From positions 1 through 64,000 of the forward strand of contig DATBAT010000373.1 in assembly GCA_036271375.1 (NCBI GenBank): a DNA stretch of 64,000 nt. The letters are read 5' to 3'. The position numbers and the translations under genes were made by a program. Positions within the stretch are counted from its first letter, which is position 1; every line of letters begins with the position of its first letter. This stretch comes from DATBAT01 sp036271375 (GTDB lineage Bacteria > Acidobacteriota > Terriglobia > Terriglobales > Acidobacteriaceae). Shown here in pieces: positions 33,500 to 42,509 of this stretch. Below the pieces are notes generated by a model that saw only the letters and a list, made by a program, of their open reading frames with translations, was not told where the DNA came from and ran no database searches.

Positions 33500-33505
33500 G
33501 GATTC

Positions 33506-33793
33506 TTGATAGCCTTCCTCACTATCGAGTTGAGCATTGAGCACGCTCAATCCCTGAAAGACAAGCGGCAAGTCCTTCGTAGTATGAAAGACCGCCTGCG
33601 CGCTCACTTCAACGTAGCCGTAGCCGAACTGGACGCCAGCGAATTATGGAACCGCGCCACCGTAGGCGTGGTGAGCGTCTCTGATTCACGCGACTACCTG
33701 GACGGCCTGATGAAAAATGTGGAACGCCAGGCAATCAAAATCGCAAACAACAACGGCGCCGATGTGTCTGATTCGTTCGTCGAATACCTGTAA
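33506..33793 (+). CDS. DUF503 family protein (YlxP-like)
   Basis: A 95-residue protein in the conserved place between infB and rbfA. The family signature is IAFLTIELSIEHAQSLKDKR followed by QVLRSMKDRLRAHFNVAVAE and a late TVGVVSVSDSRDYLDGL. I place the start at TTG 33506: the longer frame back to 33446 would translate part of the inverted repeat and does not match the family, where the first strand is at the N-terminus. YlxP-type proteins are linked to ribosome or translation functions, with no firmly known activity. Confidence 0.82.
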   Translation: MIAFLTIELSIEHAQSLKDKRQVLRSMKDRLRAHFNVAVAELDASELWNRATVGVVSVSDSRDYLDGLMKNVERQAIKIANNNGADVSDSFVEYL

Positions 33794-33941
33794 AGCTTGT
33801 CCCTCTCGTGTCGCGTCCTTTGCGTCTGTGGCGGGGGTGGCGACGATGGGACATCCTTATTAGAGTTACTTTCGCGCTGGAAAACGCGTCCTCTTGCAAC
33901 CGTTTTTCTGTTATGCTCATCCGTTTTATCAGAGGTGTGGG

Positions 33942-34316
33942 TTGGAGAAGCGGGCCCAGAGGTACCATCGCGAGCGTCTAGCTGAGGCCTTGCGGGAAGA
34001 AATAGAGACCATTCTGGAAGGCGAACTTGCCGACCCGAGAATCGGCCTCGTGAATGTGAGTGAGTTACAACTCGCGGACGATTCGCGCTCGGCGCGTGTC
34101 TTCATCGTCGTGCAAGGCGACGACGACGAAGCGGCCAAGTCGATGCAGGGATTGCTCGGCGCGGCAGGCTTCATCCGTCACGAGTTGGCCGAGCGCCTGC
34201 ATTTGCGGCGGGCGCCGGAACTGATTTTCCAATTGGACCGGTCACGAGAGTACGAAGCGAGGATTGGCGAGTTGTTGGAGCGGACGAAGAAGCGTGGTAG
34301 CAAACCGCTTACGTAG
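33942..34316 (+). CDS. rbfA: ribosome-binding factor A
   Basis: A 124-residue KH-like 30S maturation factor needed for 16S rRNA processing and cold growth. Start at TTG 33942 (MEKRAQRYHRERLAEALREE) with AGAGGT five bases upstream. The frame is open further upstream but lacks similarity. Features: ELADPRIGLVNVSELQLADD, SARVFIVVQGDDDEAAKSMQ and ERLHLRRAPELIFQLDRS. The C-terminus is basic (TKKRGSKPLT). It follows DUF503 after 148 bp and precedes nrnA, keeping the conserved cluster order. Confidence 0.94.
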   Translation: MEKRAQRYHRERLAEALREEIETILEGELADPRIGLVNVSELQLADDSRSARVFIVVQGDDDEAAKSMQGLLGAAGFIRHELAERLHLRRAPELIFQLDRSREYEARIGELLERTKKRGSKPLT

Positions 34317-34358
34317 GTTGGGTGTCCCACCCGTCGCGCGAGCGAAGCGAGATCCATA

Positions 34359-35303
34359 ATGCTGAGCGAAGTCTTAAAACAAATCGAAATGCGCGACCGG
34401 TTTGTACTGACTTCCCACGCTCGCCCCGACGGCGATGCGATCGGCTCGGCACTTGCATGCAGTCAAATTCTCCGCTCGTTGGGCAAGCGGACCGAAGTCG
34501 TCTTGCGCGACAGCGTTCCCAGAATTTACCAGCGCCTTCCCTTCGCGGAAACCGTCGTCCAGGCAGAGCGGGTTAATGGAGAGTACGAAGCCGCCATCAT
34601 CCTCGAGTGCGACAGTGTGCAGCGTACCCGCCTCGAAGGGTTGGAAGATCACTTCCTAATTAGCATCGATCACCATGTCAGCGGACGCCCCTTCGCGCAT
34701 GTGAACTGGATTGATCCCAAAGCCGTTGCGACTGCTGAACTCGTATATCGTCTGGCGAAGGAAGCAGGCGCCAAGATCTCCCCCGAGGTCGCAACCTGCC
34801 TCTACACCGCGGTGTTGGCCGACACAGGCTCCTTCATGTTCGAAGGCACCAACGAACATACGTTTGAATTGGCCCGTGAGTTAGTGATTGCCGGCGCCGA
34901 TCCCGCGCGTTGCGCGCGCAGCATTTATTTCGGACATTCCACGGCGAAGATGCGCCTGCTGGGGGCGGCTCTGTCGAACCTTCACCGCGACGGAACGCTG
35001 GCCTGGATCTCCGTGACGCAAGAACAGATGGAGCGCAGCCGCGCGAAAGAAGAGGATTGCGAAGGCATCGTGAACTACGCGTTGTCGATCCACGACGTGC
35101 AGGTGGCTGCATTCTTCCGCGAGCTGCCTGACGGCCGCTACCGCGTGAGCCTGCGAAGCAAAGGTGACATCAACGTCGCCACGGTCGCGGAAGGATTCGG
35201 CGGCGGTGGGCACAAATCCGCCAGCGGATGCTCACTACCCGGCCCGCTGCCTGCGGCGGTCGAACAAGTTATCTCCCGCCTGAAATTTCCTTCCATTCAA
35301 TAA
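34359..35303 (+). CDS. nrnA: bifunctional oligoribonuclease / PAP phosphatase (DHH family)
   Basis: A 314-residue NrnA-type phosphoesterase that degrades nanoRNA and hydrolyses 3'-phosphoadenosine 5'-phosphate. The DHH domain has VLTSHARPDGDAIGSALAC (His20, Asp24, Asp26) and ISIDHHVSGRPF (the DHH motif). The DHHA1 domain ends in GGGGHKSASGCSLPGPL. The usual truB gene is absent from its normal place between rbfA and nrnA. Start ATG 34359, 42 bp after rbfA. Confidence 0.92.
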   Translation: MLSEVLKQIEMRDRFVLTSHARPDGDAIGSALACSQILRSLGKRTEVVLRDSVPRIYQRLPFAETVVQAERVNGEYEAAIILECDSVQRTRLEGLEDHFLISIDHHVSGRPFAHVNWIDPKAVATAELVYRLAKEAGAKISPEVATCLYTAVLADTGSFMFEGTNEHTFELARELVIAGADPARCARSIYFGHSTAKMRLLGAALSNLHRDGTLAWISVTQEQMERSRAKEEDCEGIVNYALSIHDVQVAAFFRELPDGRYRVSLRSKGDINVATVAEGFGGGGHKSASGCSLPGPLPAAVEQVISRLKFPSIQ

Positions 35304-35337
35304 TCCAGCTTAGAATGTCTGGGCGATTCCCGGATCT

Positions 35338-36942
35338 ATGGAAAATCCTCGCCGCTACGCTACCGACTGGCTGCTGTTAGCAGGATTCTGCGCATTTCTT
35401 TTCTTCTTCGGCCTCGCGTATTTCGGACTAACCGGCCCCGACGAGCCTCGCTATGCCCAGGTCGCGCGCGAGATGCTGGCTCGTCATGACTGGATCACAC
35501 CGGTTCTCGGCGGAAAACCCTGGCTGGAAAAGCCGGTCCTTTATTACTGGCAGGCGATGGTGGTGTACAGCGTCTTCGGCGTGAGCGATTGGGCGGCGCG
35601 GCTGCCATCCGCGATTGACGCCACGTTGATGGTGATTGCGGTTTATTTATTCCTTTGCCGCTTCCGATCAAGAATGCGGTTGGATGGCGCGCTGATGACA
35701 GCTTCGGCGGCAGGCATCATCGCCTTTGCTCGCGCCGCTTCCATGGATATGGCTCTGGCTGCCAGCTTCACGATTGCGCTGCTCGGCTGGTTCGCCTGGC
35801 ATGAGATCGGAGAAAAAAAGTACCTCGCGGTTTTCTATGGGTTCCTTGGCGTCGGAACGTTGGCCAAGGGGCCGGTGGCGCCAGCGCTGGCAGCGGTGAT
35901 CGTGATCCTCTTCGCCGGCGCGAAAGGCGAATGGTCTTTACTGAAGAGAACGCTTTGGCTGCCGGGAATTCTTGTCTTCTTTGCGGTGGCCTTGCCGTGG
36001 TACATCGCAGTCCAAATACGCACGCCGGAATTCTTCCGCGTCTTTATTCTTGAGCACAACCTCGCGCGCTTCGGAACCAACCTCTACCGCCATCATCAGC
36101 CGTTCTGGTACTACTTGCCGGTTGTGCTCTTGGAGTTGGTCCCTTGGATCGTATTGACCGTAGCCGCCGTCGTGGAAATCGCCCGCGGCTGGTGGACGGA
36201 GAAACGGGAACTGGCGCGCTCTGAGGATGCCTTCAGTGTCTTCCTTTTCATCTGGCTATTGATTCCCGTCCTCTTCTTTTCGATCTCCCGTTCGAAGCTT
36301 CCGGGATATATTCTTCCCGCGCTGCCCGCTGGCGCGCTGCTCGTGACTGAGTTTCTGCGCCGCCATATCGATGAGCATCCCGGCGCAATTCTTACTGCGG
36401 TTCACGCGCTGGTGGCGGCCGTACCGGTAGTGCCTGCGCTTATGATCCAGTACATACTTTTTCAGCATCACCTGCCTTTAGGGCAGGCTACTCTGATCTC
36501 CTCTGGCTTCGCCATCGCTCTTGCAGCCGGAATATTTTTCACCTTAAGAAGCCAGCCGGGCTGGAAAGTGCTCCGCTTTGTGACACTGATCCCGGTAGCT
36601 GTGGCGGTCGCCGCGCTGCTCCGCATCGGCGCACCCGCTGTTGACAGCAGTCTCTCGACGCGCCCGCTGGCGACACAAATCCAGCGCATGGAGAACGGCG
36701 TCTTGCCGACCGCAGTCTTCAAAGTCACCCGCCAAACTGAATACGGTCTCGCCTTCTATCGCAATCAAACCATCTCGCGCTATGAAACGGGAGAAATTCC
36801 CGCGGTAGAGCACGTAGTGGTCGCGCCCATCGGCTCAGAGACTGCAATCAAGGGCCTCACCGCTGGACGCAGAGTTTCTTATCTGGGAACGTACGAGCCA
36901 CAGAGTTTGGATTATTACTGGGTGGCGAGCGCAGAGAAGTGA
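35338..36942 (+). CDS. ArnT-like polytopic glycosyltransferase (GT83/PMT family)
   Basis: A 534-residue inner-membrane protein with about 11-13 transmembrane helices. The first periplasmic loop has GPDEPRYAQVAREMLARHD (acidic pair Asp35-Glu36) and LGGKPWLEKPVLYYWQ, typical of dolichyl/undecaprenyl-phosphate sugar transferases of the ArnT/PMT group. These move a sugar from a lipid carrier to lipid A, protein or polysaccharide. Acceptor and sugar are unknown. A C-terminal ~100-residue soluble domain follows the last helix. It lies 34 bp after nrnA and faces the che operon tail to tail (2-bp gap). Confidence 0.85.
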   Translation: MENPRRYATDWLLLAGFCAFLFFFGLAYFGLTGPDEPRYAQVAREMLARHDWITPVLGGKPWLEKPVLYYWQAMVVYSVFGVSDWAARLPSAIDATLMVIAVYLFLCRFRSRMRLDGALMTASAAGIIAFARAASMDMALAASFTIALLGWFAWHEIGEKKYLAVFYGFLGVGTLAKGPVAPALAAVIVILFAGAKGEWSLLKRTLWLPGILVFFAVALPWYIAVQIRTPEFFRVFILEHNLARFGTNLYRHHQPFWYYLPVVLLELVPWIVLTVAAVVEIARGWWTEKRELARSEDAFSVFLFIWLLIPVLFFSISRSKLPGYILPALPAGALLVTEFLRRHIDEHPGAILTAVHALVAAVPVVPALMIQYILFQHHLPLGQATLISSGFAIALAAGIFFTLRSQPGWKVLRFVTLIPVAVAVAALLRIGAPAVDSSLSTRPLATQIQRMENGVLPTAVFKVTRQTEYGLAFYRNQTISRYETGEIPAVEHVVVAPIGSETAIKGLTAGRRVSYLGTYEPQSLDYYWVASAEK

Positions 36943-36944
36943 AG

Positions 36945-37451
36945 CTATCGTCCGGCAGCGGCGCCCATGGAGCGCGGAAGTTTTGTTCCTTCGCTGTAGC
37001 GCAGGGCGATATTCATGAAGATGTTTCCGCTTTCCGTCTCAAAACTCAGGACCATCGCTTCGGTATCTTCGCTGTTCTGAGTGCCCTGTTCGGCGGTGTG
37101 CAGTACCGGCGGATGAACGCGGAAATGAAATCCCAAATCGTTTAGGGTCGTGACCGCATTTCCCACTACTTGATTGGCGAGTTCGCAGACCGCTTCGCGC
37201 ACCATCTGGTCCGACGCGGGTAGGAGTGTCCCGGAAAAATTACTGGCGATCTGAGTTGCTGTCCTCGGATCGAGGTCGAAAACGATGCGACCTTCGATAT
37301 CTCCAGTCAGCCAGATGAGGGCGGCGATACCTTTCCTGCGATAGGTCTCCTCCTCCATGCTGATACTGCCGATGGAAATTGGAGACTGCAACCCCTGAGC
37401 CAGCACGGCGTCCGCGGCGTTGATAAACGGCTGGATCAGTTCCATCTTCAT
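36945..37451 (-). CDS. cheX: chemotaxis phosphatase CheX
   Basis: This 168-residue protein is of the CheC/CheX/FliY family and dephosphorylates CheY-P. The catalytic E-x2-N segment is seen in REAVCELANQVVGNAVTTL, plus GDIEGRIVFDLDPRTATQIA in the N-terminal half. Last gene of the chemotaxis operon, 2 bp after cheY. There is no CheZ or CheC in this cluster, so CheX is likely the phosphatase. Confidence 0.88.
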   Translation of the reverse strand: MKMELIQPFINAADAVLAQGLQSPISIGSISMEEETYRRKGIAALIWLTGDIEGRIVFDLDPRTATQIASNFSGTLLPASDQMVREAVCELANQVVGNAVTTLNDLGFHFRVHPPVLHTAEQGTQNSEDTEAMVLSFETESGNIFMNIALRYSEGTKLPRSMGAAAGR

Positions 37452-37453
37452 GA

Positions 37454-37894
37454 CTAGGCCCCTGCACCCGCAGCCAAGGCCGCGGTGCCGTCTTCTCCTA
37501 ATACGTACTTGATCACTTCGTAGAGCACTTCCGGCTTTACCGGCTTCTGTACGAAATGCCTCGCCCCGCGTTGCAAGGCGGCGACAATATTTTCCTGATA
37601 GCCGACGGACGACACCATGACAATGCGCGCCTCGGGATGGCTCTGCACAATCTTCTCCGCAGCTTCGATGCCCTCCATCTGCGGCATGGTGATATCCATG
37701 AGGACGATGTCCGGGCGGGTACGCTCGTATTCCGACACCGCCATCACGCCATCGCTGGCTTCTCCTGCGAGCTGGCCACCAAATGCTTCGACGATGCGGG
37801 CAAGGTTTTTACGCGCGAACACAGAATCGTCGACAATCAAATATCGGACCGGTTGGCCATCTTTGCTGCGCCGAACTGGTGCGAATTGTTCCAT
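37454..37894 (-). CDS. cheY: chemotaxis response regulator CheY
   Basis: A 146-residue single receiver domain with YLIVDDSVFARKNLARIVEA, Asp67 in IVLMDITMPQMEG, Ser/Thr in VMVSSVG and Lys in FVQKPVKPEV. The N-terminus carries an extra ~16 residues (MEQFAPVRRSKDGQPV). It is the output of CheA in this cluster, probably binding the flagellar switch or pilus machinery. It lies between cheB and cheX. Confidence 0.9.
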   Translation of the reverse strand: MEQFAPVRRSKDGQPVRYLIVDDSVFARKNLARIVEAFGGQLAGEASDGVMAVSEYERTRPDIVLMDITMPQMEGIEAAEKIVQSHPEARIVMVSSVGYQENIVAALQRGARHFVQKPVKPEVLYEVIKYVLGEDGTAALAAGAGA

Positions 37895-37931
37895 ACACTT
37901 CTCCTTGCGGACTTCTTATCGGTACATTGGG

Positions 37932-39038
37932 CTAAATCCGCCGGGTCCCGGCGGCTGCCCCAAAAACCGAAGTTACTTGCCCGGAATCAGGATTTCTGTC
38001 CGTCATGCACTGGGCAATTAATGTGTTACTCATGGCCTCCAGGCTAACCACCCGGCTGGCGTAACCACGCTCGACGGCGGCCTTCGGCATGCCGTAAACC
38101 ACACAAGAATCTTCACTTTGCGCGACCGTGATCCCACCGGCCCTCCGTACCGCGCCCAGGCCTTCGGCGCCGTCGTCGCCCATGCCGGTCATGATCAGGG
38201 CGATGCTTTTGTCACCGAACTCGGCAGCCACGCTGCGGAACAGTATGTCAGCCGACGGACGGTGCCCGTTGACCTTGGCTTCATCGCTCAGCACCACGAC
38301 GTCGCTCAAGGGCAGCCGCTTCACTTTCAGATGGCGGTTGCCGGGACAGATCAAAGCGCGACCAGCTAACAGCTGGTCACCAGATTGCGCTTCTTTCACT
38401 TTGATGGCGCAGATTTCATCCAGCCGGCGCGCGAACATGTCTGTAAAACCTTCGGGCATGTGTTGCACGATCAAGATGCTGGAGGGAAAATCTGCGGGAA
38501 GCTGCGGGAGTAAATATTGCAGCGCCTGCGGGCCTCCGGTTGAAATTCCGATGGCGACCACGCGCGACGCGGCAACTCCGTGTTCGGATTTCACGACGGA
38601 GGATTTCAGTCCGTTGAATGGGGCGACGCGAATCCCGCGGCTTTGCGCGGCGGCTTTGATCTTAGAAATCAGTTCGTGAGCGATTTCCGGCATGCGCGCG
38701 GAGACGTCGACTGGTTTGGCTACGAAGTCGAATGCCCCGAGGGACAAAGCTTTCAGCGTGACTGACGCGCCCTCTTTGCTATGCGAACTGACCACGATTA
38801 CCGGGATCTGGTGCCGTCGCATGATTTCTTTCAGCATGTCGAGGCCGCCCATGCCGGGCATTTCGAGATCGACGGTGACCACCTGCGGCTTGAGTTCTTC
38901 GATTTTTTTCAGGCCGAAGATTCCGTCCATGGCAGTCCCGACCACCTGGATGGAACTATCCGTCTGCAAAATCTGCGGGATCAATTTCCGCATGAGGGCA
39001 GAATCATCGACGACCAGCACGCGTACGGGATCGTTCAT
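37932..39038 (-). CDS. cheB: chemotaxis methylesterase/glutamine deamidase CheB
   Basis: A 368-residue enzyme that demethylates and deamidates chemoreceptors. Receiver domain with Asp57 (VTVDLEMPGMGG), then the catalytic domain with the Ser-His-Asp triad in AIGISTGGPQALQYLL, VQHMPEGFTDMFA and TGMGDDGAEGL. The C-terminal ~25 residues extend past the domain. It overlaps the end of cheA by 4 bp (ATGA). No cheD is present, so deamidation would rest on CheB. Confidence 0.94.
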   Translation of the reverse strand: MNDPVRVLVVDDSALMRKLIPQILQTDSSIQVVGTAMDGIFGLKKIEELKPQVVTVDLEMPGMGGLDMLKEIMRRHQIPVIVVSSHSKEGASVTLKALSLGAFDFVAKPVDVSARMPEIAHELISKIKAAAQSRGIRVAPFNGLKSSVVKSEHGVAASRVVAIGISTGGPQALQYLLPQLPADFPSSILIVQHMPEGFTDMFARRLDEICAIKVKEAQSGDQLLAGRALICPGNRHLKVKRLPLSDVVVLSDEAKVNGHRPSADILFRSVAAEFGDKSIALIMTGMGDDGAEGLGAVRRAGGITVAQSEDSCVVYGMPKAAVERGYASRVVSLEAMSNTLIAQCMTDRNPDSGQVTSVFGAAAGTRRI

Positions 39039-41095
39039 GAGTGACCTCCCGCCGCCTGCATGGACAAACGCACCTTGTCGGATTGCGAAAGCAACAAGCC
39101 TGAGGTGACTTCACCGGTTTGTTCGTTGCTGGCTTTGAAGGAACGCTCGATGATCGCCGCTAGGTTAAGGATGAGCACAACCCGCCCGTCGCCAAGAATG
39201 GATGCCCCGCTTACTAAATCGGTTGCGACAGTGTTGTCGTCGAGGGCTTTAATTACTAACTCTTCTTCGCTCTCAAGCGCGTCGACTATCAGGCCGAGCT
39301 TGCGGTCGCCGACCGACATTACCAGCACAAAGATTTTCTTGCTTGGGTTCTTCGTGGCGTCGACCGGCGGACGTCCCAGTCGAATCAACGACAGCGCCTG
39401 CCCACGCAGTTGCAATACCTCGTAGCGATTCACCTGATGGAGGTCTGATTCGTGTGCTCTTGTAATTTCCGCCACCGCGTTTAAGGGCACGGCGTAGAGC
39501 CTTCCCTCTACGCGGAACAGTAGAGCCTTGATGATGGCAAGAGTCAGCGGCAGCCTGAGGCGGAACGTTGTGCCCTGGCCGAGATTGGTTTCAATATCGA
39601 CCACACCCTTCAAACGCTGAAGCACAGAGCGAACTACGTCGAGTCCGACGCCACGCCCGGAAATTTCCGTGATTTGCTCCGCCGTGCTAAAGCCGGGGCG
39701 GAACAGCAATTCGATGATTTCGGGCTCGGTAAGGCGCGCAGCTTCTTCCGCACTGATCAGGTTCTTTTGCAGTGCGCGCAGTTTAACTTTTTGCGCATCG
39801 ATGCCATGGCCGTCGTCACTGATTTCTATGATGACTTGGTTGCCCTGATGCGAGGCATGCAGCCGTAGCGTGCCTCTCGGCGACTTTCTGGCTTTGGTGC
39901 GCTCTTCCGGGGTTTCAATTCCGTGGCTGATCGCATTCCGTACAAGATGGGTCAGCGGCTCAGCAACGGAATCGAGCAGACCCTTATCGAGATCGGTTTC
40001 AACGCCACTGACGACCAGGTCAACCTGTTTCTCGCATTGCCGGGCGACATCACGCACCATACGCGGGAAGCGGCGAAACAGTTGCTCAACCGGCACCATC
40101 CGAATTTTCATCACTGAACGTTGCAGGTCGTTCAGAACGCGCGCCTGAAATCCCATGGCGTCGGTGAAACGTCCACGCAGCGGGTCTTTGGGATTGCGCC
40201 GCAGAAAATCCTGCACCGTCTGTTGCAGCATCGACTTGCCGATGATGAGTTCGCCGACAAGATTCAGCACGGCGTCGATTCTCTCGGCGTCGACACGTAG
40301 AGTATTTTCGACGGTGGTGGGAACTGGATCTAAACCTTCAGTCGAAGCCGCCACTGGGGCTTCCGCAACCGCAACGCTATTCACCGCGGTGACGTTCGCA
40401 TCGGAAACCACGGTAGGTATAGTGCAATTCGTCGCCACTTGTTCCGCGGTCTGCCGTGTGGCCAGCAAGAATTGCAGGCGATTGATTCCGGCGGTTTTTT
40501 CGCGCTCCGCAACAATCTCGCCGGAGGTTTGCAACGCATTCAATATCAACTGACGGGCCGCGATCGGCATGGCGCACGCCGGGTCGATCTGAACGGTGAC
40601 GCGGTAGACGAGATTTCCGCCGCCCAGCGCTTTCTGAATGGAGAGTTGTTCGGCGTCGGTAATATCCCATTCCGCCGAGGCCTTCTTGGCTTCCGGCTGA
40701 GCTTGTGTGGGTCCAGCGACCAGCGCCGCGATCATCTTGCGCAGTGGCGCGGCATCCGGCGGAGCTACGTTTTGTTGATACGCTGCCAGCATCGCCTCAA
40801 AGGTATCGGCGGCGGTGAAGGCCAGCTCGACCAGGGAAAATTCCGCCGAGCTACTCTCCAGAGCCAGCGCATCTTCAAGTTCGTGCGCCAGTTCGCTGAG
40901 TTCGCGGAATCCGCAGGCGGCAGCGTCGCCCTTCAACGTGTGGATAGCCCGGCGAACGCTGCGGATGGTCTCCTGATCCCCGGGCTGCTGCTCCAGTTTG
41001 AGGGTTTCGTCGTTGAGACTCTGCAGCAATTCCTGCGCGCTCTCAAAAAAGAGGGCCCGTAGTTCTGCTCCACGCTCGTCGGAAAACAGCGTCAT
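39035..41095 (-). CDS. cheA: chemotaxis histidine kinase CheA
   Basis: A 686-residue kinase with the standard order: HPt domain (phosphoacceptor His52 in RAIHTLKGDAAACGF), an HPt-to-dimerisation linker with no clear P2 domain but a second alpha/beta stretch, dimerisation (IDAVLNLVGELIIGKSMLQQ), ATPase (HLVRNAISHGIETPEER, DDGHGIDAQK, GRGVGLDVVRS) and a CheW-like C-terminal domain (about 545-680). It overlaps cheR and cheB by 4 bp on both sides, so the operon is tightly coupled. All catalytic residues are present. Confidence 0.94.
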   Translation of the reverse strand: MTLFSDERGAELRALFFESAQELLQSLNDETLKLEQQPGDQETIRSVRRAIHTLKGDAAACGFRELSELAHELEDALALESSSAEFSLVELAFTAADTFEAMLAAYQQNVAPPDAAPLRKMIAALVAGPTQAQPEAKKASAEWDITDAEQLSIQKALGGGNLVYRVTVQIDPACAMPIAARQLILNALQTSGEIVAEREKTAGINRLQFLLATRQTAEQVATNCTIPTVVSDANVTAVNSVAVAEAPVAASTEGLDPVPTTVENTLRVDAERIDAVLNLVGELIIGKSMLQQTVQDFLRRNPKDPLRGRFTDAMGFQARVLNDLQRSVMKIRMVPVEQLFRRFPRMVRDVARQCEKQVDLVVSGVETDLDKGLLDSVAEPLTHLVRNAISHGIETPEERTKARKSPRGTLRLHASHQGNQVIIEISDDGHGIDAQKVKLRALQKNLISAEEAARLTEPEIIELLFRPGFSTAEQITEISGRGVGLDVVRSVLQRLKGVVDIETNLGQGTTFRLRLPLTLAIIKALLFRVEGRLYAVPLNAVAEITRAHESDLHQVNRYEVLQLRGQALSLIRLGRPPVDATKNPSKKIFVLVMSVGDRKLGLIVDALESEEELVIKALDDNTVATDLVSGASILGDGRVVLILNLAAIIERSFKASNEQTGEVTSGLLLSQSDKVRLSMQAAGGHS

Positions 41096-42006
41096 CGCGG
41101 CGCCTCAACTTTCTGGTAGCCGGTGCCGCTGTTGCGGTAAATCATGGTGAACTTGTCGGTGATATTCAGCAGGCTTTCCGCGTGGCCCACGAACAGATAT
41201 CCGCCGGGATTCAAACAGCGCGCGAACTTGTCGATCAGGCGCTTCTGCTCCGCTTCGTCGAAGTACATCATTACGTTGCGGCAAAAAATTACGTCGTTGT
41301 TTTGCGGCAAGTATTCGGTCTTCAGATTGTGAAAGTCGAAATGAACCATCTCTTTCACGGTCTTCTTCACCGCATAGCGCTCGCCCAGCTTGTCGAAATA
41401 ACGGAGACGATAGCTGTAGTCGACCGACGCCATCTGCGATTCGCTGTAGATACCGCTCTCCGCAGCCCGTAGCACCGAATAGTTAATATCGCTGGCCCGA
41501 ATCTCGACCTTCCAGGGAAGCGGAACCAGAGGTTTTGGATAAGTCGCAGCCACCGCCGGTGGATTGCGCAGGGTGAAATAGCCCAGACCATCTGCGACCA
41601 GCATGGCGATGGTATAAGGCTCCTGTCCGGTTGAGCAGCCGGCGCTCCAAATCTTCAGGGAGTGCTGCTTGGCTTCGTGCTTCTGACGAAACAGATCTTC
41701 GAGAATGTATTTGTGAAAAAGATCGAGTTGCGCCTTGTTGCGAAAGAAGCTGGTTTCGTTGACGGTAAGGTCTTCCAGCAAGCGCGACAGTTCTTCACGG
41801 CCCTGATCGCTAATCAGCAGGCGATAGTAGCTGTAGAAGGAATCTATCTGGCGTTCCCTGAGGCGCCGTTGCAAGCGGTCTTCGAGGAAATGTGTGCGGC
41901 GCTCATCGAAGTACATGCCGCATTCCTGATAGACGAGGGCCTGCAAAAGCTTCAGCTCGGATTTATTGAGCTGAACCGTGGCCGTGGTGATGGACCCGTC
42001 CGCCAT
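41092..42006 (-). CDS. cheR: chemotaxis receptor methyltransferase CheR
   Basis: A 304-residue SAM-dependent methyltransferase adding methyl groups to receptor glutamates. N-terminal helical domain LLQALVYQECGMYFDERRTHF and FLEDRLQRRLRERQID; SAM motif IWSAGCSTGQEPYTIAMLVA; and later NDVIFCRNVMMYFDEAEQKR with LNPGGYLFVGHAESLLN. The N-terminal ~15 residues (MADGSITTATVQLNK) are extra. It overlaps cheA by 4 bp. Confidence 0.94.
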   Translation of the reverse strand: MADGSITTATVQLNKSELKLLQALVYQECGMYFDERRTHFLEDRLQRRLRERQIDSFYSYYRLLISDQGREELSRLLEDLTVNETSFFRNKAQLDLFHKYILEDLFRQKHEAKQHSLKIWSAGCSTGQEPYTIAMLVADGLGYFTLRNPPAVAATYPKPLVPLPWKVEIRASDINYSVLRAAESGIYSESQMASVDYSYRLRYFDKLGERYAVKKTVKEMVHFDFHNLKTEYLPQNNDVIFCRNVMMYFDEAEQKRLIDKFARCLNPGGYLFVGHAESLLNITDKFTMIYRNSGTGYQKVEAPR

Positions 42007-42008
42007 TT

Positions 42009-42509
42009 TTAAGACCGTCCTACCGCAGCCGCGAGATTAGCGGCGGAAACCAATTCCACCTGATCGGAATCGAGCAGTCGCGAAACATCCAGCAGCACGA
42101 TCAACCTGCCTTTGTACTTGCCCAGGCCGGTGATGGCGTTCGATCCGCCATCCTGAAAAACAGTGGTCGAGGGTTCGACATCGGCCGCGGGAATCTTGAT
42201 GACCTCGGAAGCGGAATCCACGATCAGCCCGCAGAGCCGGCCTTTATATGCGACCACGAGAATGCGATTGCGCCGGGAAGTGGCGGGCTGTTTCTGATGG
42301 AAGCGCTTGCGTAAGTCGATGACCGAAACAATCTTGCCGCGCAGGTTGATCACACCTTCCATATAGTCAGGAGCGTCGGGCACCGCGGTGATTTCCGGCA
42401 CACGGACGATCTCATGCAGCGAAGTAATGGGCACGCCGTAGGTTTCGCGTCCGATCTGGAAACCTACGATGTGAAGCTCACGCTGAGTGAAATCTTTTTT
42501 CTCAGCCAC
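42009..42509 (-). CDS. cheW: chemotaxis adaptor CheW
   Basis: This 166-residue SH3-like adaptor couples receptors to CheA. Start GTG at 42509 (MAEKKDFTQRELHIVGFQIG), inside the end of the receptor gene with an 8-bp overlap. The longer frame further upstream lies within the MCP gene and is not CheW-like. Signature motifs: TYGVPITSLHEIVRVPEITA, MEGVINLRGKIVSVIDLRKR, LCGLIVDSASEVIKIPAADV and GLGKYKGRLIVLLDVSRLL. It ends 2 bp before cheR. Confidence 0.92.
   Translation of the reverse strand: MAEKKDFTQRELHIVGFQIGRETYGVPITSLHEIVRVPEITAVPDAPDYMEGVINLRGKIVSVIDLRKRFHQKQPATSRRNRILVVAYKGRLCGLIVDSASEVIKIPAADVEPSTTVFQDGGSNAITGLGKYKGRLIVLLDVSRLLDSDQVELVSAANLAAAVGRS

Noticed and set aside
33446..33505. Longer N-terminus of the DUF503 protein
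   Set aside because: These 20 codons overlap the right arm of an inverted repeat and lack family similarity. The TTG at 33506 fits the family start.
39674..41062. Plus-strand open frames opposite cheA
   Set aside because: They are shadows of the strongly supported minus-strand cheA gene.
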